Assembly (NCBI GenBank): GCA_025355465.1
Contig: JANXZO010000057.1
Span: 1 to 46,227 of the forward strand
Length of the DNA stretch: 46,227 nt
Reading direction: 5' to 3'
From: Bacteroidales bacterium
GTDB taxonomy: Bacteria > Bacteroidota > Bacteroidia > Bacteroidales > FEN-979
The notes under the pieces: model-generated
Database searches by the model: none
The model's input: the letters and a program-made list of their open reading frames with translations, nothing else
Told to the model about the DNA's origin: nothing
Part shown: positions 8,075 to 15,350 of the stretch, one piece after another
How the letters are laid out: each line of letters begins with the position of its first letter
Position numbering within the stretch: position 1 is the stretch's first letter
Program-made: the position numbers and the translations under genes

Positions 8075-8103
8075 CTTGAATTGTCATTTATTTGTTATTT
8101 TTG
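8075..8103 (+). promoter_or_regulatory. Promoter of the thiF/thiS-like pair
   Basis: CTTG (8075-8078), a 17-base spacer and TATTTTTG (8096-8103) fit the Bacteroidota promoter, 38 bases before the ATG at 8142. Confidence 0.55.
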
Positions 8104-8141
8104 CAGGTAAGGTATAGGTAAATTATTACGAATCGAGAACC

Positions 8142-8720
8142 ATGACATCTGAGCAGATCAAAGAGATCCTTAAGACAAAAAAAGTTGGCATTGCCGGCTG
8201 TGGCGGACTAGGATCAAACTGTGCTGCAGCCCTGGTCAGGGCCGGGGTGGTTAACCTTGTTATCGTGGATTTTGATGTGGTAGAGGAGTCGAATCTGAAC
8301 CGTCAGTTTTACTTTTTCGACCAGGTGGGATTGAAAAAATCTCCCACACTGAAGGAAAATCTTTTGCGGATCAATCGCGGCCTGGATATCACAGTCCACG
8401 ACCTCCGGGTAACAACCGGTAACGTTGAGTCGTTGTTCGGTTCGTGCGACGTGCTGGTAGAGGCTTTCGACTTGGCCGACCAGAAGGCCATGCTGATCGA
8501 GACGGTCCTGGACCGTATGCCGGAAATGCCGCTGGTGGTAGGGTTGGGGCTGGCCGGTTGGGGGAGAAATGAGATGATCCATTACCGCAGAATGGGCAAC
8601 ATATATATCTGCGGCGACGAAATATCGGAAGTAACTGAAGAACTACCGCCCTTGGCTCCGCGGGTTGGTATTGTAGCCTGTATGCAGGCAAATACGGTGG
8701 TGGAGATACTTTTGAAATAG
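8142..8720 (+). CDS. thiF: ThiF/MoeB-family adenylyltransferase, short form
   Basis: E1-like enzymes of this family adenylate the C-terminal Gly-Gly of a ubiquitin-like sulfur carrier. The 192 residues hold the Rossmann core: GIAGCGGLGSN nucleotide loop (residues 17-27), VDFDVVEESNLNRQ with the conserved Asp and Arg, and a later D in VEAFDLADQKA. The C-terminal zinc CxxC pairs and rhodanese domain of MoeB/MoeZ are absent, which matches short ThiF homologues sometimes called family 2. The stop lies 6 bases before the thiS-like start, so enzyme and carrier are made together. The pair could act in thiamine synthesis, but divergence from the AOR suggests tungstopterin or molybdopterin synthesis. 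Sequence alone does not decide. Confidence 0.82.
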   Translation: MTSEQIKEILKTKKVGIAGCGGLGSNCAAALVRAGVVNLVIVDFDVVEESNLNRQFYFFDQVGLKKSPTLKENLLRINRGLDITVHDLRVTTGNVESLFGSCDVLVEAFDLADQKAMLIETVLDRMPEMPLVVGLGLAGWGRNEMIHYRRMGNIYICGDEISEVTEELPPLAPRVGIVACMQANTVVEILLK

Positions 8721-8726
8721 CGAAAA

Positions 8727-8930
8727 ATGAAAATAACCCTGAACAACAATTTTGCAAAGTTTACCCAGGAGACGCTTACGGTGAGGGAACTTCTACAGGA
8801 GCGCAATTATACCTTTAAGATGCTCGTCATCAAAATTAACGGAGTTCTGGTGAAAAAAGCCGATTACGATACGGCTTTAGTGAAGGATGGCGACGATGTG
8901 ACCGTGCTGCATCTGATCTCGGGAGGCTAA
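8727..8930 (+). CDS. thiS: ThiS/MoaD-like ubiquitin-fold sulfur carrier
   Basis: The 67-residue protein has the length and pattern of the beta-grasp sulfur carriers and ends in the obligatory Gly-Gly (HLISGG), the site of adenylation and thiocarboxylate formation. The stretch VKDGDDVTVLHLISGG is typical of the ThiS/MoaD C-terminus. It lies 6 bases after the thiF-like gene. No other thi genes (thiG, thiH, thiC) and no moaE are visible near it, so it may be a carrier dedicated to AOR cofactor assembly; this is inference. Confidence 0.82.
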   Translation: MKITLNNNFAKFTQETLTVRELLQERNYTFKMLVIKINGVLVKKADYDTALVKDGDDVTVLHLISGG

Positions 8931-8944
8931 AATGAAATGGCGGT

Positions 8945-10243
8945 TTATACCACCTCGGCGACGATAAACGTACTTCCTCCCACAAACACAAGATCCTCCG
9001 GCGAAGCGGCACTCCGGGCAGCCTCCAGCGCGGTTTTCACCGAATTATAGTGATCTCCTTCCATCCCTTCGGTTCGAGCCAGTGATTGCAATTCCGCGGC
9101 ATCCAATCCGCGGGGAATATCTGCTTTACAGAAGTAGTAAGTGGCATCTTTGGGCAGCAGTTTGAGGATGGCTGTGATCGACTTGTCATTAACCACGCCG
9201 AATACAAAATGGAGCCGTTGATGGGGAGTTTGATCGATCTGCTGCAGAACTTCGCCGATACCTGCCTCATTGTGACCGGTATCGCAGATGGTGAGAGGAT
9301 CTGTTCCAAGGAGTTGCCAACGGCCGGCCAAACCAGTGTTGATTGTCACATCACGTATCCCGGCACGGATTGAAGAGGGCGATATCTGTAAGCCCTCACC
9401 GTTGAGCTGTTCGCAGGCTGCAATGGCGGTAATGATGTTTTTCTGCTGATAGTTGCCGGCGAGCGGAGAGACCAGCCTCTTCAGGAAAGGTACATCCTGG
9501 CGGCAGATATCCATCACCAGTTGTTTCGGATGGTTTGTGGTGTGCTGTATGTTTTTTGCATGAAACAGCTTGTCGGCAAAAGTGATTCTGTTTCCTTTGG
9601 CCATCGCCGTCCGGATAAAGACACTGTCAATCCCGGGCTGAGTTTCGCCAATCAGAACCGGGACGTCGCGCTTGATGATCCCTGCCTTTTCGGCTGCGAT
9701 CTTCTCCAGGGTATCGCCCAGCAGCTGCATATGGTCAAAACTTATGTTGGTAATCACCGAAAGGAGCGGGGTTATGATGTTGGTGGAGTCGAGCCTCCCT
9801 CCGAGTCCGACTTCGATGACGGCAATGTCAACCTTTTGTCTCCTGAAATAGTCAAATGTCAGCCCCACGGTCATTTCGAAAAAGGAGGGGCGGATGACTT
9901 CGAAGTCACTGCGGTATCTGTTCACAAAGCCGGTCACCTCATCTTCGCCGACCATCTGCCCGTTGACCCGGATCCGCTCGCGGAAATCTTTCAAATGCGG
10001 TGAGGTGTAGAGTCCGGTTTTAAGTCCGCACGCCTGCAAAATGGAGGCCAGCATGTGGGAGACGGAACCCTTTCCGTTGGTGCCGGCCACATGAACAGTG
10101 GGGAAAAAGTTTTGTGGATTGCCCAGCAAATTGCACAGTGCTATTGTGTTTTCAAGATCGGCCTTGTAGGCAGCCACTCCGATGCGCTGGTACATCGGCA
10201 GCTGCGCATAAAGATAGTCCAGTGTTTCCTGATAACCAATCAT
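8945..10243 (-). CDS. folC: Bifunctional folylpolyglutamate synthase/dihydrofolate synthase
   Basis: FolC joins glutamate to dihydropteroate and adds polyglutamate tails to folates using ATP, in the cytoplasm. The 432 residues carry the Mur-ligase-like P-loop HVAGTNGKGS (residues 51-60), the TSPHLKDFRERI motif, EVGLGGRLDSTN and DHMQLLGDTLEKIAAEKAGI. The C-terminal domain has GRWQ and DTGHNEAG. It is the last gene of a minus-strand run, 53 bases after anmK, and its stop faces the thiS-like gene with only a 14-base gap and no evident hairpin. Confidence 0.95.
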   Translation of the reverse strand: MIGYQETLDYLYAQLPMYQRIGVAAYKADLENTIALCNLLGNPQNFFPTVHVAGTNGKGSVSHMLASILQACGLKTGLYTSPHLKDFRERIRVNGQMVGEDEVTGFVNRYRSDFEVIRPSFFEMTVGLTFDYFRRQKVDIAVIEVGLGGRLDSTNIITPLLSVITNISFDHMQLLGDTLEKIAAEKAGIIKRDVPVLIGETQPGIDSVFIRTAMAKGNRITFADKLFHAKNIQHTTNHPKQLVMDICRQDVPFLKRLVSPLAGNYQQKNIITAIAACEQLNGEGLQISPSSIRAGIRDVTINTGLAGRWQLLGTDPLTICDTGHNEAGIGEVLQQIDQTPHQRLHFVFGVVNDKSITAILKLLPKDATYYFCKADIPRGLDAAELQSLARTEGMEGDHYNSVKTALEAARSAASPEDLVFVGGSTFIVAEVV

Positions 10244-10296
10244 TTCAAAAAAGGAAAGTCAATAGCGATTGTAGCGCTAATTTACTCAATTTTTAT

Positions 10297-11349
10297 TCAC
10301 GGGCTGAAAATCGACCCGCCGCAGTTGTCGGCGGAGGCTCCGGTTACGGCGCTGAGGCAGTTGTTCTCACCCCGCCAGCGAAGAAGTCCGAGGAAGGCGA
10401 AGATGAGCGCCTCCTTGAAATCGACAGTAGCCGGATCGGGAATGATGATACCGGATTGCGCATGGTTTGCGATCCGTTCAATCAGGAATGCATTGTGCGC
10501 TCCGCCGCCTGTTACGAGAATTTTCTTCTCCGGGTTTGTGCCGGCGTTGGCAGCGACCTGCAGGGCGATGTGTTCACAAAATGTTGCCAGCAGGTCGTTG
10601 ATACCTTCCGGGTATTTTGCAAGCAGGGGATGGATGTTTTCGATGACCCACTCTTTACCGAGCGATTTCGGAGGCCGTTGCGAATAGTATGAAAGGTCAT
10701 TCAGCTCTTTCAGCAGTCCGGGCAGAATCTGACCGCTTCGGGCAAGGTTTCCGTTGTGATCGTAAGGTCTTCCGGATTTTTGAGAAAGCAGGTTGAGAAC
10801 GATATTGGCGGGACAAAGGTCAAATGCGATCCTCTTTCCCTCTTTCTCCATTGAAATGTTGGCAAACCCGCCCAGATTGAGGCAATAGTCGTATTGACCG
10901 AACAGCAGTTTGTCGCCGACCGGCACCAGTGGAGCCCCCTGTCCGCCGAGGGCCACATCCAGCGACCGGAAATCGCAGACGACCGGAAACCCTGTTTCCG
11001 CTGCAATGGCCGAACCCCGGCCGATCTGACAGGTGATCTTTTTAGCCGGCTGGTGAAACACCGTATGGCCGTGTGAGGCAATGAAGTCGGGACGGATTTG
11101 ATGTGTTTCAATAAAACCACGGGTGAGTCTGCCAAGGAGGTGCCCGTATTCGATGTCGGTTTGCACAAACTCCAGCGCCGTGCTGTTCTCCACCTCTGCC
11201 AGCCGGACTCTCCAATCATCAGAATAGACAACGGTTTCGGCATGAAGGATCGTATAATTCCAACATCCTTCGTTCAATTCAAATCTGCACGCTGCGATAT
11301 CGAGTCCATCGAGCGAAGTACCCGACATTAAGCCAATTATGATTCCCAT
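10297..11349 (-). CDS. anmK: Anhydro-N-acetylmuramic acid kinase
   Basis: AnmK hydrolyses and phosphorylates 1,6-anhydro-MurNAc to MurNAc-6-phosphate during peptidoglycan recycling. The 350 residues begin with the family signature GLMSGTSLDGLDIA (residues 6-19) and contain SHGHTVFHQP, GQGAPLVPVGD and the C-terminal nucleotide motif VTGGGAHNAFL. The segment usually written FDTGPGN reads FDLCPAN. I believe this is a Bacteroidota-type variation and not a defect, but I cannot confirm it here. It lies 19 bases after murF, which links cell-wall recycling with cell-wall synthesis in one transcript. Confidence 0.93.
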   Translation of the reverse strand: MGIIIGLMSGTSLDGLDIAACRFELNEGCWNYTILHAETVVYSDDWRVRLAEVENSTALEFVQTDIEYGHLLGRLTRGFIETHQIRPDFIASHGHTVFHQPAKKITCQIGRGSAIAAETGFPVVCDFRSLDVALGGQGAPLVPVGDKLLFGQYDYCLNLGGFANISMEKEGKRIAFDLCPANIVLNLLSQKSGRPYDHNGNLARSGQILPGLLKELNDLSYYSQRPPKSLGKEWVIENIHPLLAKYPEGINDLLATFCEHIALQVAANAGTNPEKKILVTGGGAHNAFLIERIANHAQSGIIIPDPATVDFKEALIFAFLGLLRWRGENNCLSAVTGASADNCGGSIFSP

Positions 11350-11368
11350 GATTTTCGATTTACGATGA

Positions 11369-12664
11369 TCAGAGTTTCTCCATTACCGTCTCCAGCCTGA
11401 TACCTCTCGATCCTTTAATGAGGATGGTACAACCCTCGATGGGGTGGTGTGTGAACCAGATGGCAGCCAGATCGCTGTCGTCAAAACAGTGATTCTCACG
11501 GTGTGTATTGAGGCGTGTGAAAACTGGACCCACAAGGTATACCTCTGAGAATTTCTTTCCGGCAACAAATTCAAGAAGCCGGAGGTGTTCTGAATCGGTC
11601 TCTTCGCCAAGTTCACGCATGTCGCCCAGAATTACCACTTTGTTTTCATAGCTGGTTAATGAAAAGGTGGTGATGGCTGCTTCCATGCTACTGGGGTTGG
11701 CATTGTAAGCATCCATGATCAGCAGGTTTGAAGTGGTTTTTAGGATTTGCGACCGGTTGTTTGACGGTTCAAAGGACTCAATTGCTTCGACGATCTTTTC
11801 GGATTCCACGCCGAAATGTTCCCCAATACAGGCAGCTGCAAGAATATTCTGTGCATTGTACCCTCCGTATAATTTGGATTTAATGAAGTAAGCCGCACAA
11901 GCTTCGGTGCTCAGTTCCATCTCTACAAAAGGGTTGGCACTAACCGAATTCATCGATACCATGGCGGGAGGTTTTCCATAGGTGATGGCCGGGATTCCGG
12001 CCGCATGTTTCATGAGCAGGGGGTTGTCCTTGTTTACCACCAGTGTACCACCATTGTCACGGATATAGCGGTAGAGCTCCGTCTTTGTGCGAATCACCCC
12101 GTCATATCCGCCAAAACCTTCGAGATGCGCTTTGCCGATGTTTGTAATGAGCCCATAGTCTGGCTCGGCCAAACGACACAGGAAATCGATCTCTCCGGGG
12201 TGATTGGCTCCCATTTCAATGATGGCAATCTCTGTTTCGCGGTTAATGGCAAGCAGTGTCAGCGGTACCCCGATATGGTTATTTAGATTACCCTGGGTTG
12301 CCGTGGTCCGGAATTTTTTCGACAGCACCGCATTGATAAGTTCTTTGCTGGTAGTTTTACCGTTCGTTCCGGTGATGGCGATCACAATGACAGCTGATTG
12401 CCGGTGGTGGTGGTGTGCGAGTTTCTGCAGGGTTTCCAGAACATTTTCGACGACCAGGAACCGGGGGTCGGAAGGAATCTGTTCCTCATCAATAACGGCG
12501 AATGCTGCGCCCTGGCTGAGGGCTTGGCGGGCAAAGAGGTTGCCATTAAAATTTTCACCCTTCAGGGCAAAAAAAAGACAACCGGGAGGGATCTTCCGGC
12601 TGTCAGTTGAGATTACAGGATGTTCCTGGAATTTCGAATAAATCGATTCCTGGCTGATGATCAT
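11369..12664 (-). CDS. murF: UDP-N-acetylmuramoyl-tripeptide--D-alanyl-D-alanine ligase
   Basis: MurF adds D-Ala-D-Ala to the UDP-MurNAc tripeptide, the last cytoplasmic step of the peptidoglycan precursor. The 431 residues show the Mur ligase P-loop VIAITGTNGKTTSKEL, the EMGANHPGEIDFL motif, NIGKAHLEGFGG and DAYNANPSSMEAA with the C-terminal domain VILGDMRELGEE. Its ATG overlaps the gldJ stop by four bases (12661-12664), a sign of translational coupling with a gliding/T9SS lipoprotein gene. Confidence 0.95.
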   Translation of the reverse strand: MIISQESIYSKFQEHPVISTDSRKIPPGCLFFALKGENFNGNLFARQALSQGAAFAVIDEEQIPSDPRFLVVENVLETLQKLAHHHHRQSAVIVIAITGTNGKTTSKELINAVLSKKFRTTATQGNLNNHIGVPLTLLAINRETEIAIIEMGANHPGEIDFLCRLAEPDYGLITNIGKAHLEGFGGYDGVIRTKTELYRYIRDNGGTLVVNKDNPLLMKHAAGIPAITYGKPPAMVSMNSVSANPFVEMELSTEACAAYFIKSKLYGGYNAQNILAAACIGEHFGVESEKIVEAIESFEPSNNRSQILKTTSNLLIMDAYNANPSSMEAAITTFSLTSYENKVVILGDMRELGEETDSEHLRLLEFVAGKKFSEVYLVGPVFTRLNTHRENHCFDDSDLAAIWFTHHPIEGCTILIKGSRGIRLETVMEKL

Positions 12665-14139
12665 TTTCCGCGTATTCCGCCACCTACACGAGTCATGGCG
12701 CAGCGGAAGCCGATGGCATCCGAGGCATCACTTTCGTCGAGATAACGGCGCTGGCTCGGGCTGAGGTAGTAAGCGGGATCTTTCCAGCTGCCTCCTTTGT
12801 AAACCCTTGCATGGTCGCTGATCAGTGAACTCATTCCGTACTGATACATCAGGTTTGTGGAGGTTGAATCGCTGGGTGCATCCTTCCACAGGTTGTTGTC
12901 AACACTCGATGCAAAATCGCCGTCGAGGTAGTTGATATTATCAGCTTTACGGTAGTTTTTCCGCGACGCTGCTTCGGCGGTGGTGATGTTGCGGTATTTC
13001 ATATGTCCGAGGCTGTCTTTTTCAGCCAGAAATCCTTCTGCATCGCGCACCGGAGTCTGGAATACGTTACCACGGAAGGGCCTTAGCCCGGATACATCTT
13101 CAAAGGATAACGGACGATACACATCGAGCACCCATTCGCTCACATTTCCTGCCATGTTATAAAGCCCATAATCGTTCGGAAAGTAAGAACCGCAGGGGGC
13201 AGGGATGTCGGCACCGTCATTGAGATTGCCGGCCACACCCATGTAATCGCCTTTTCCACGGCGAAAGTTATCCATCATACTTCCGTAATAGCGGGATTCA
13301 CTGGTACGGGTCTGGCTTCCGTTCCAGGGATAATTCTTTTTCTCAACGACGCGCTCATAAAGGGTATTGCCAATGAGGCCCCAGGCAGCATATTCCCATT
13401 CGGCTTCTGTCGGAAGGCGGTACTTGGGCAACATGATCCCATCTTCCATTCTCACTTTACGGGTGCCGGTTCCGTTGGGATTAAGGTCGGGCAGCGGTTT
13501 GTCCACCAGCCCTTCATACTGACCGGCGAGATAGGCTTCCGTATTGAAATTGTTTTCATTTTTCTGTGCCGGATCCATGGCCAGAATGCCTTTGCGGATG
13601 AGGAGCATCTCATTGACACGGTCGGTACGCCAGGCACAATAATCATTGGCCTGTGTCCAGTTCACACCAACAACCGGATAGCCGCGGTAAGCAGGGTGAC
13701 GGAAGTAGTATTCAACCAGCGGCTCATTGTAGGCCATCTTGTCGCGCCATACAAGTGAGTCGGGCAGTGCTTTACGGTAAACGCCCGGGTAGTCGGTGCC
13801 ATAAACACGGTTTAACCAGTACAGATATTCGATGTAGTCGAGGTTGCGAACCTCGGTTTCATCCATATAGAAGCTGGCAACAGTAACGCGGCGGGGTGCA
13901 TTGTTCCAGTCGAACATCACATCATCCTGCGACTGTCCCATGGTGAATGAACCTCCTTCGATGAACACCAGGCCGGGGCCGGTTTCCTGGTCTGCAAAAT
14001 CCCTGACTTCAAAGCCACCATTTTTAGAATTGTTGTAATCCCATCCGGTGGTGCGTGAATTGCCGCCTTTTTTACAGGCGCCTACCAAGGCAATGGCAGC
14101 AATAAGAACGCTTACTTGTAAAATCCTTTGAATTTTCAT
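12661..14139 (-). CDS. gldJ: Gliding motility/T9SS lipoprotein GldJ
   Basis: GldJ is an outer-membrane-associated lipoprotein needed for gliding and T9SS stability in Flavobacteria, with an enzyme-like FGE-sulfatase (SUMF1) fold. The 492 residues start with a lipoprotein signal and lipobox (ALVGAC, Cys near residue 22). The SUMF1 domain follows: GLVFIEGGSFTMGQSQDDV, SFYMDETEVRN, YPVVGVNWTQANDYCAWR, LPTEAEWEYAAWG, NMAGNVSEWVLDVY and GFRCAM. The phrase QETGPGLVFIEGGSFTMG and the DDVMFDWNN segment match GldJ better than GldK. It follows a PorP/SprF gene by 26 bases and overlaps murF by four, so it lies inside a mixed T9SS/cell-wall operon. Confidence 0.88.
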   Translation of the reverse strand: MKIQRILQVSVLIAAIALVGACKKGGNSRTTGWDYNNSKNGGFEVRDFADQETGPGLVFIEGGSFTMGQSQDDVMFDWNNAPRRVTVASFYMDETEVRNLDYIEYLYWLNRVYGTDYPGVYRKALPDSLVWRDKMAYNEPLVEYYFRHPAYRGYPVVGVNWTQANDYCAWRTDRVNEMLLIRKGILAMDPAQKNENNFNTEAYLAGQYEGLVDKPLPDLNPNGTGTRKVRMEDGIMLPKYRLPTEAEWEYAAWGLIGNTLYERVVEKKNYPWNGSQTRTSESRYYGSMMDNFRRGKGDYMGVAGNLNDGADIPAPCGSYFPNDYGLYNMAGNVSEWVLDVYRPLSFEDVSGLRPFRGNVFQTPVRDAEGFLAEKDSLGHMKYRNITTAEAASRKNYRKADNINYLDGDFASSVDNNLWKDAPSDSTSTNLMYQYGMSSLISDHARVYKGGSWKDPAYYLSPSQRRYLDESDASDAIGFRCAMTRVGGGIRGK

Positions 14140-14165
14140 CCGTTAGAAAATTTTTGCAATAATAA

Positions 14166-15158
14166 CTAAAAACGCGGACATTTTATTGCCCGAATACGTC
14201 TCTTTTTTTCGATGCATGGAAATTGCCAGGAGGCAGATACCTCGTGAGCCCCGCCCGACGCGCCTTTCAGTCGCGATACGGTGAAGTCGTAACTATAGGC
14301 CATTCTTAAATTTTTCCAATGAAAACCAAGCATCGGGATGATGGCATCAGCATTTTCAAAGTTATGGCGGAACCATAATCCCCCGACAAATGGATCGATG
14401 GTAAGGTATAAGCCGACATTGAGCTGATGAAAATTGAACTGTTGCTGATAAAGAATGTTAGGGGAAATTGAGAATTCACGGTCATCGCCCCAGCTACCCC
14501 CTTTTTTAAGGTTGATGACCGAACCTAAATGAACGGTGTACTTCATGTATAATTGCGTACTGTTGTCGGCATAGAAGCCGATTTTTGGCTGCGACAGATG
14601 ATCAACGGCAATACCTCCGTAAAGCAGTTCATCGTAGGCAAGGAAGATTCCGGCAGAAAAGTCGGGAACACCCACACTCGAGTTGTCGGGTTGTTTCTCA
14701 CTGGTGGGTAGGATAAAACCGCCCTGTGGGTCGATCATGTCGGCAAAGGTCAGATTCTCCCAGACGAGCCGCCGTTGATAATAGTTTACCTTAAGCGCAC
14801 CGCTTGCCTGAAGATGGGATGTGATGTTGAATTTATAGGCATACATCAACCCGATCATGGTGGTGTTGAGGTTACCGCCTCCGGCTCGATCGGCGGTGAC
14901 AATGACTCCCACCGCGCCATGCAGAACATCGAAATACTGATCGTAAGAAACGTTATAGGTATTAAAAGCTTTGCCAATCGATGGCCACTGATTGCGATAA
15001 TTGGCGATGGCGCGGGGGCATAGGTTCGCCCCTGCCAGAGCCGGGTTCAGGTAAAGCGGATTGGAATAAAATTGAGAGAACTCCGGATCCTGCGCATGGG
15101 CGGCATTCATCAGAATAAAAACGCTAAACAATGCGATAACCGCGGATCTCTTAATCAT
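14166..15158 (-). CDS. PorP/SprF-family T9SS outer-membrane protein
   Basis: PorP/SprF proteins are outer-membrane beta-barrels tied to T9SS and to surface adhesin export. The 330 residues begin with a signal peptide ending AHAQ and continue with the family hallmark DPEFSQFYSNPLYLNPALAGA (residues 24-44), NYRNQWPSI and later beta-strand patterns, with SPNILYQQQFNFHQLNVG near the end. It is the first gene of the minus-strand operon with gldJ, murF, anmK and folC and is divergent from the PorU gene. In gliding bacteria sprF-type genes usually sit beside the adhesin they export. Here no adhesin is adjacent, so a gldJ-linked role is more likely. Confidence 0.88.
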   Translation of the reverse strand: MIKRSAVIALFSVFILMNAAHAQDPEFSQFYSNPLYLNPALAGANLCPRAIANYRNQWPSIGKAFNTYNVSYDQYFDVLHGAVGVIVTADRAGGGNLNTTMIGLMYAYKFNITSHLQASGALKVNYYQRRLVWENLTFADMIDPQGGFILPTSEKQPDNSSVGVPDFSAGIFLAYDELLYGGIAVDHLSQPKIGFYADNSTQLYMKYTVHLGSVINLKKGGSWGDDREFSISPNILYQQQFNFHQLNVGLYLTIDPFVGGLWFRHNFENADAIIPMLGFHWKNLRMAYSYDFTVSRLKGASGGAHEVSASWQFPCIEKKRRIRAIKCPRF

Positions 15159-15192
15159 TCTCGATGTTGGAGGCCTGACTGTTTCAGTGTTG

Positions 15193-15200
15193 CAAAATTA
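15193..15200 (-). promoter_or_regulatory. Candidate -7 box for the porP-gldJ operon
   Basis: CAAAATTA on the plus strand is TAATTTTG on the minus strand, 35 bases before the porP start. No good -33 element was found at the usual spacing. Confidence 0.4.
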
Positions 15201-15272
15201 TGAAATTAATTTGAATAGAAACAGTCCCGGCCTAACAATATTCCCATTTGCCTAACGTTAAAATAAGGCTAT

Positions 15273-15292
15273 CAGATATATCTGGCCAGATA
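15273..15292. promoter_or_regulatory. Overlapping perfect palindromes between porP and porU
   Basis: CAGATATATCTG (15273-15284) and TATCTGGCCAGATA (15279-15292) are both perfect palindromes and share TATCTG. Together they form three AGATA/TATCT half-sites in alternating orientation. The right end abuts TAAATTTT (15291-15298), a near match to the -7 consensus. This looks like an operator for a dimeric regulator between the divergent T9SS genes; it is a prediction. Confidence 0.45.
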
Positions 15293-15350
15293 AATTTTCA
15301 TGACCGGCAAACCTTTTGCCCGGTTTTGCTGTCTATTTAAAGATCATACC

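Noticed and set aside
7909-8141. Molybdenum cofactor riboswitch before the AOR operon
   Set aside because: I see no conserved paired structure beyond promoter boxes in this divergent gap.
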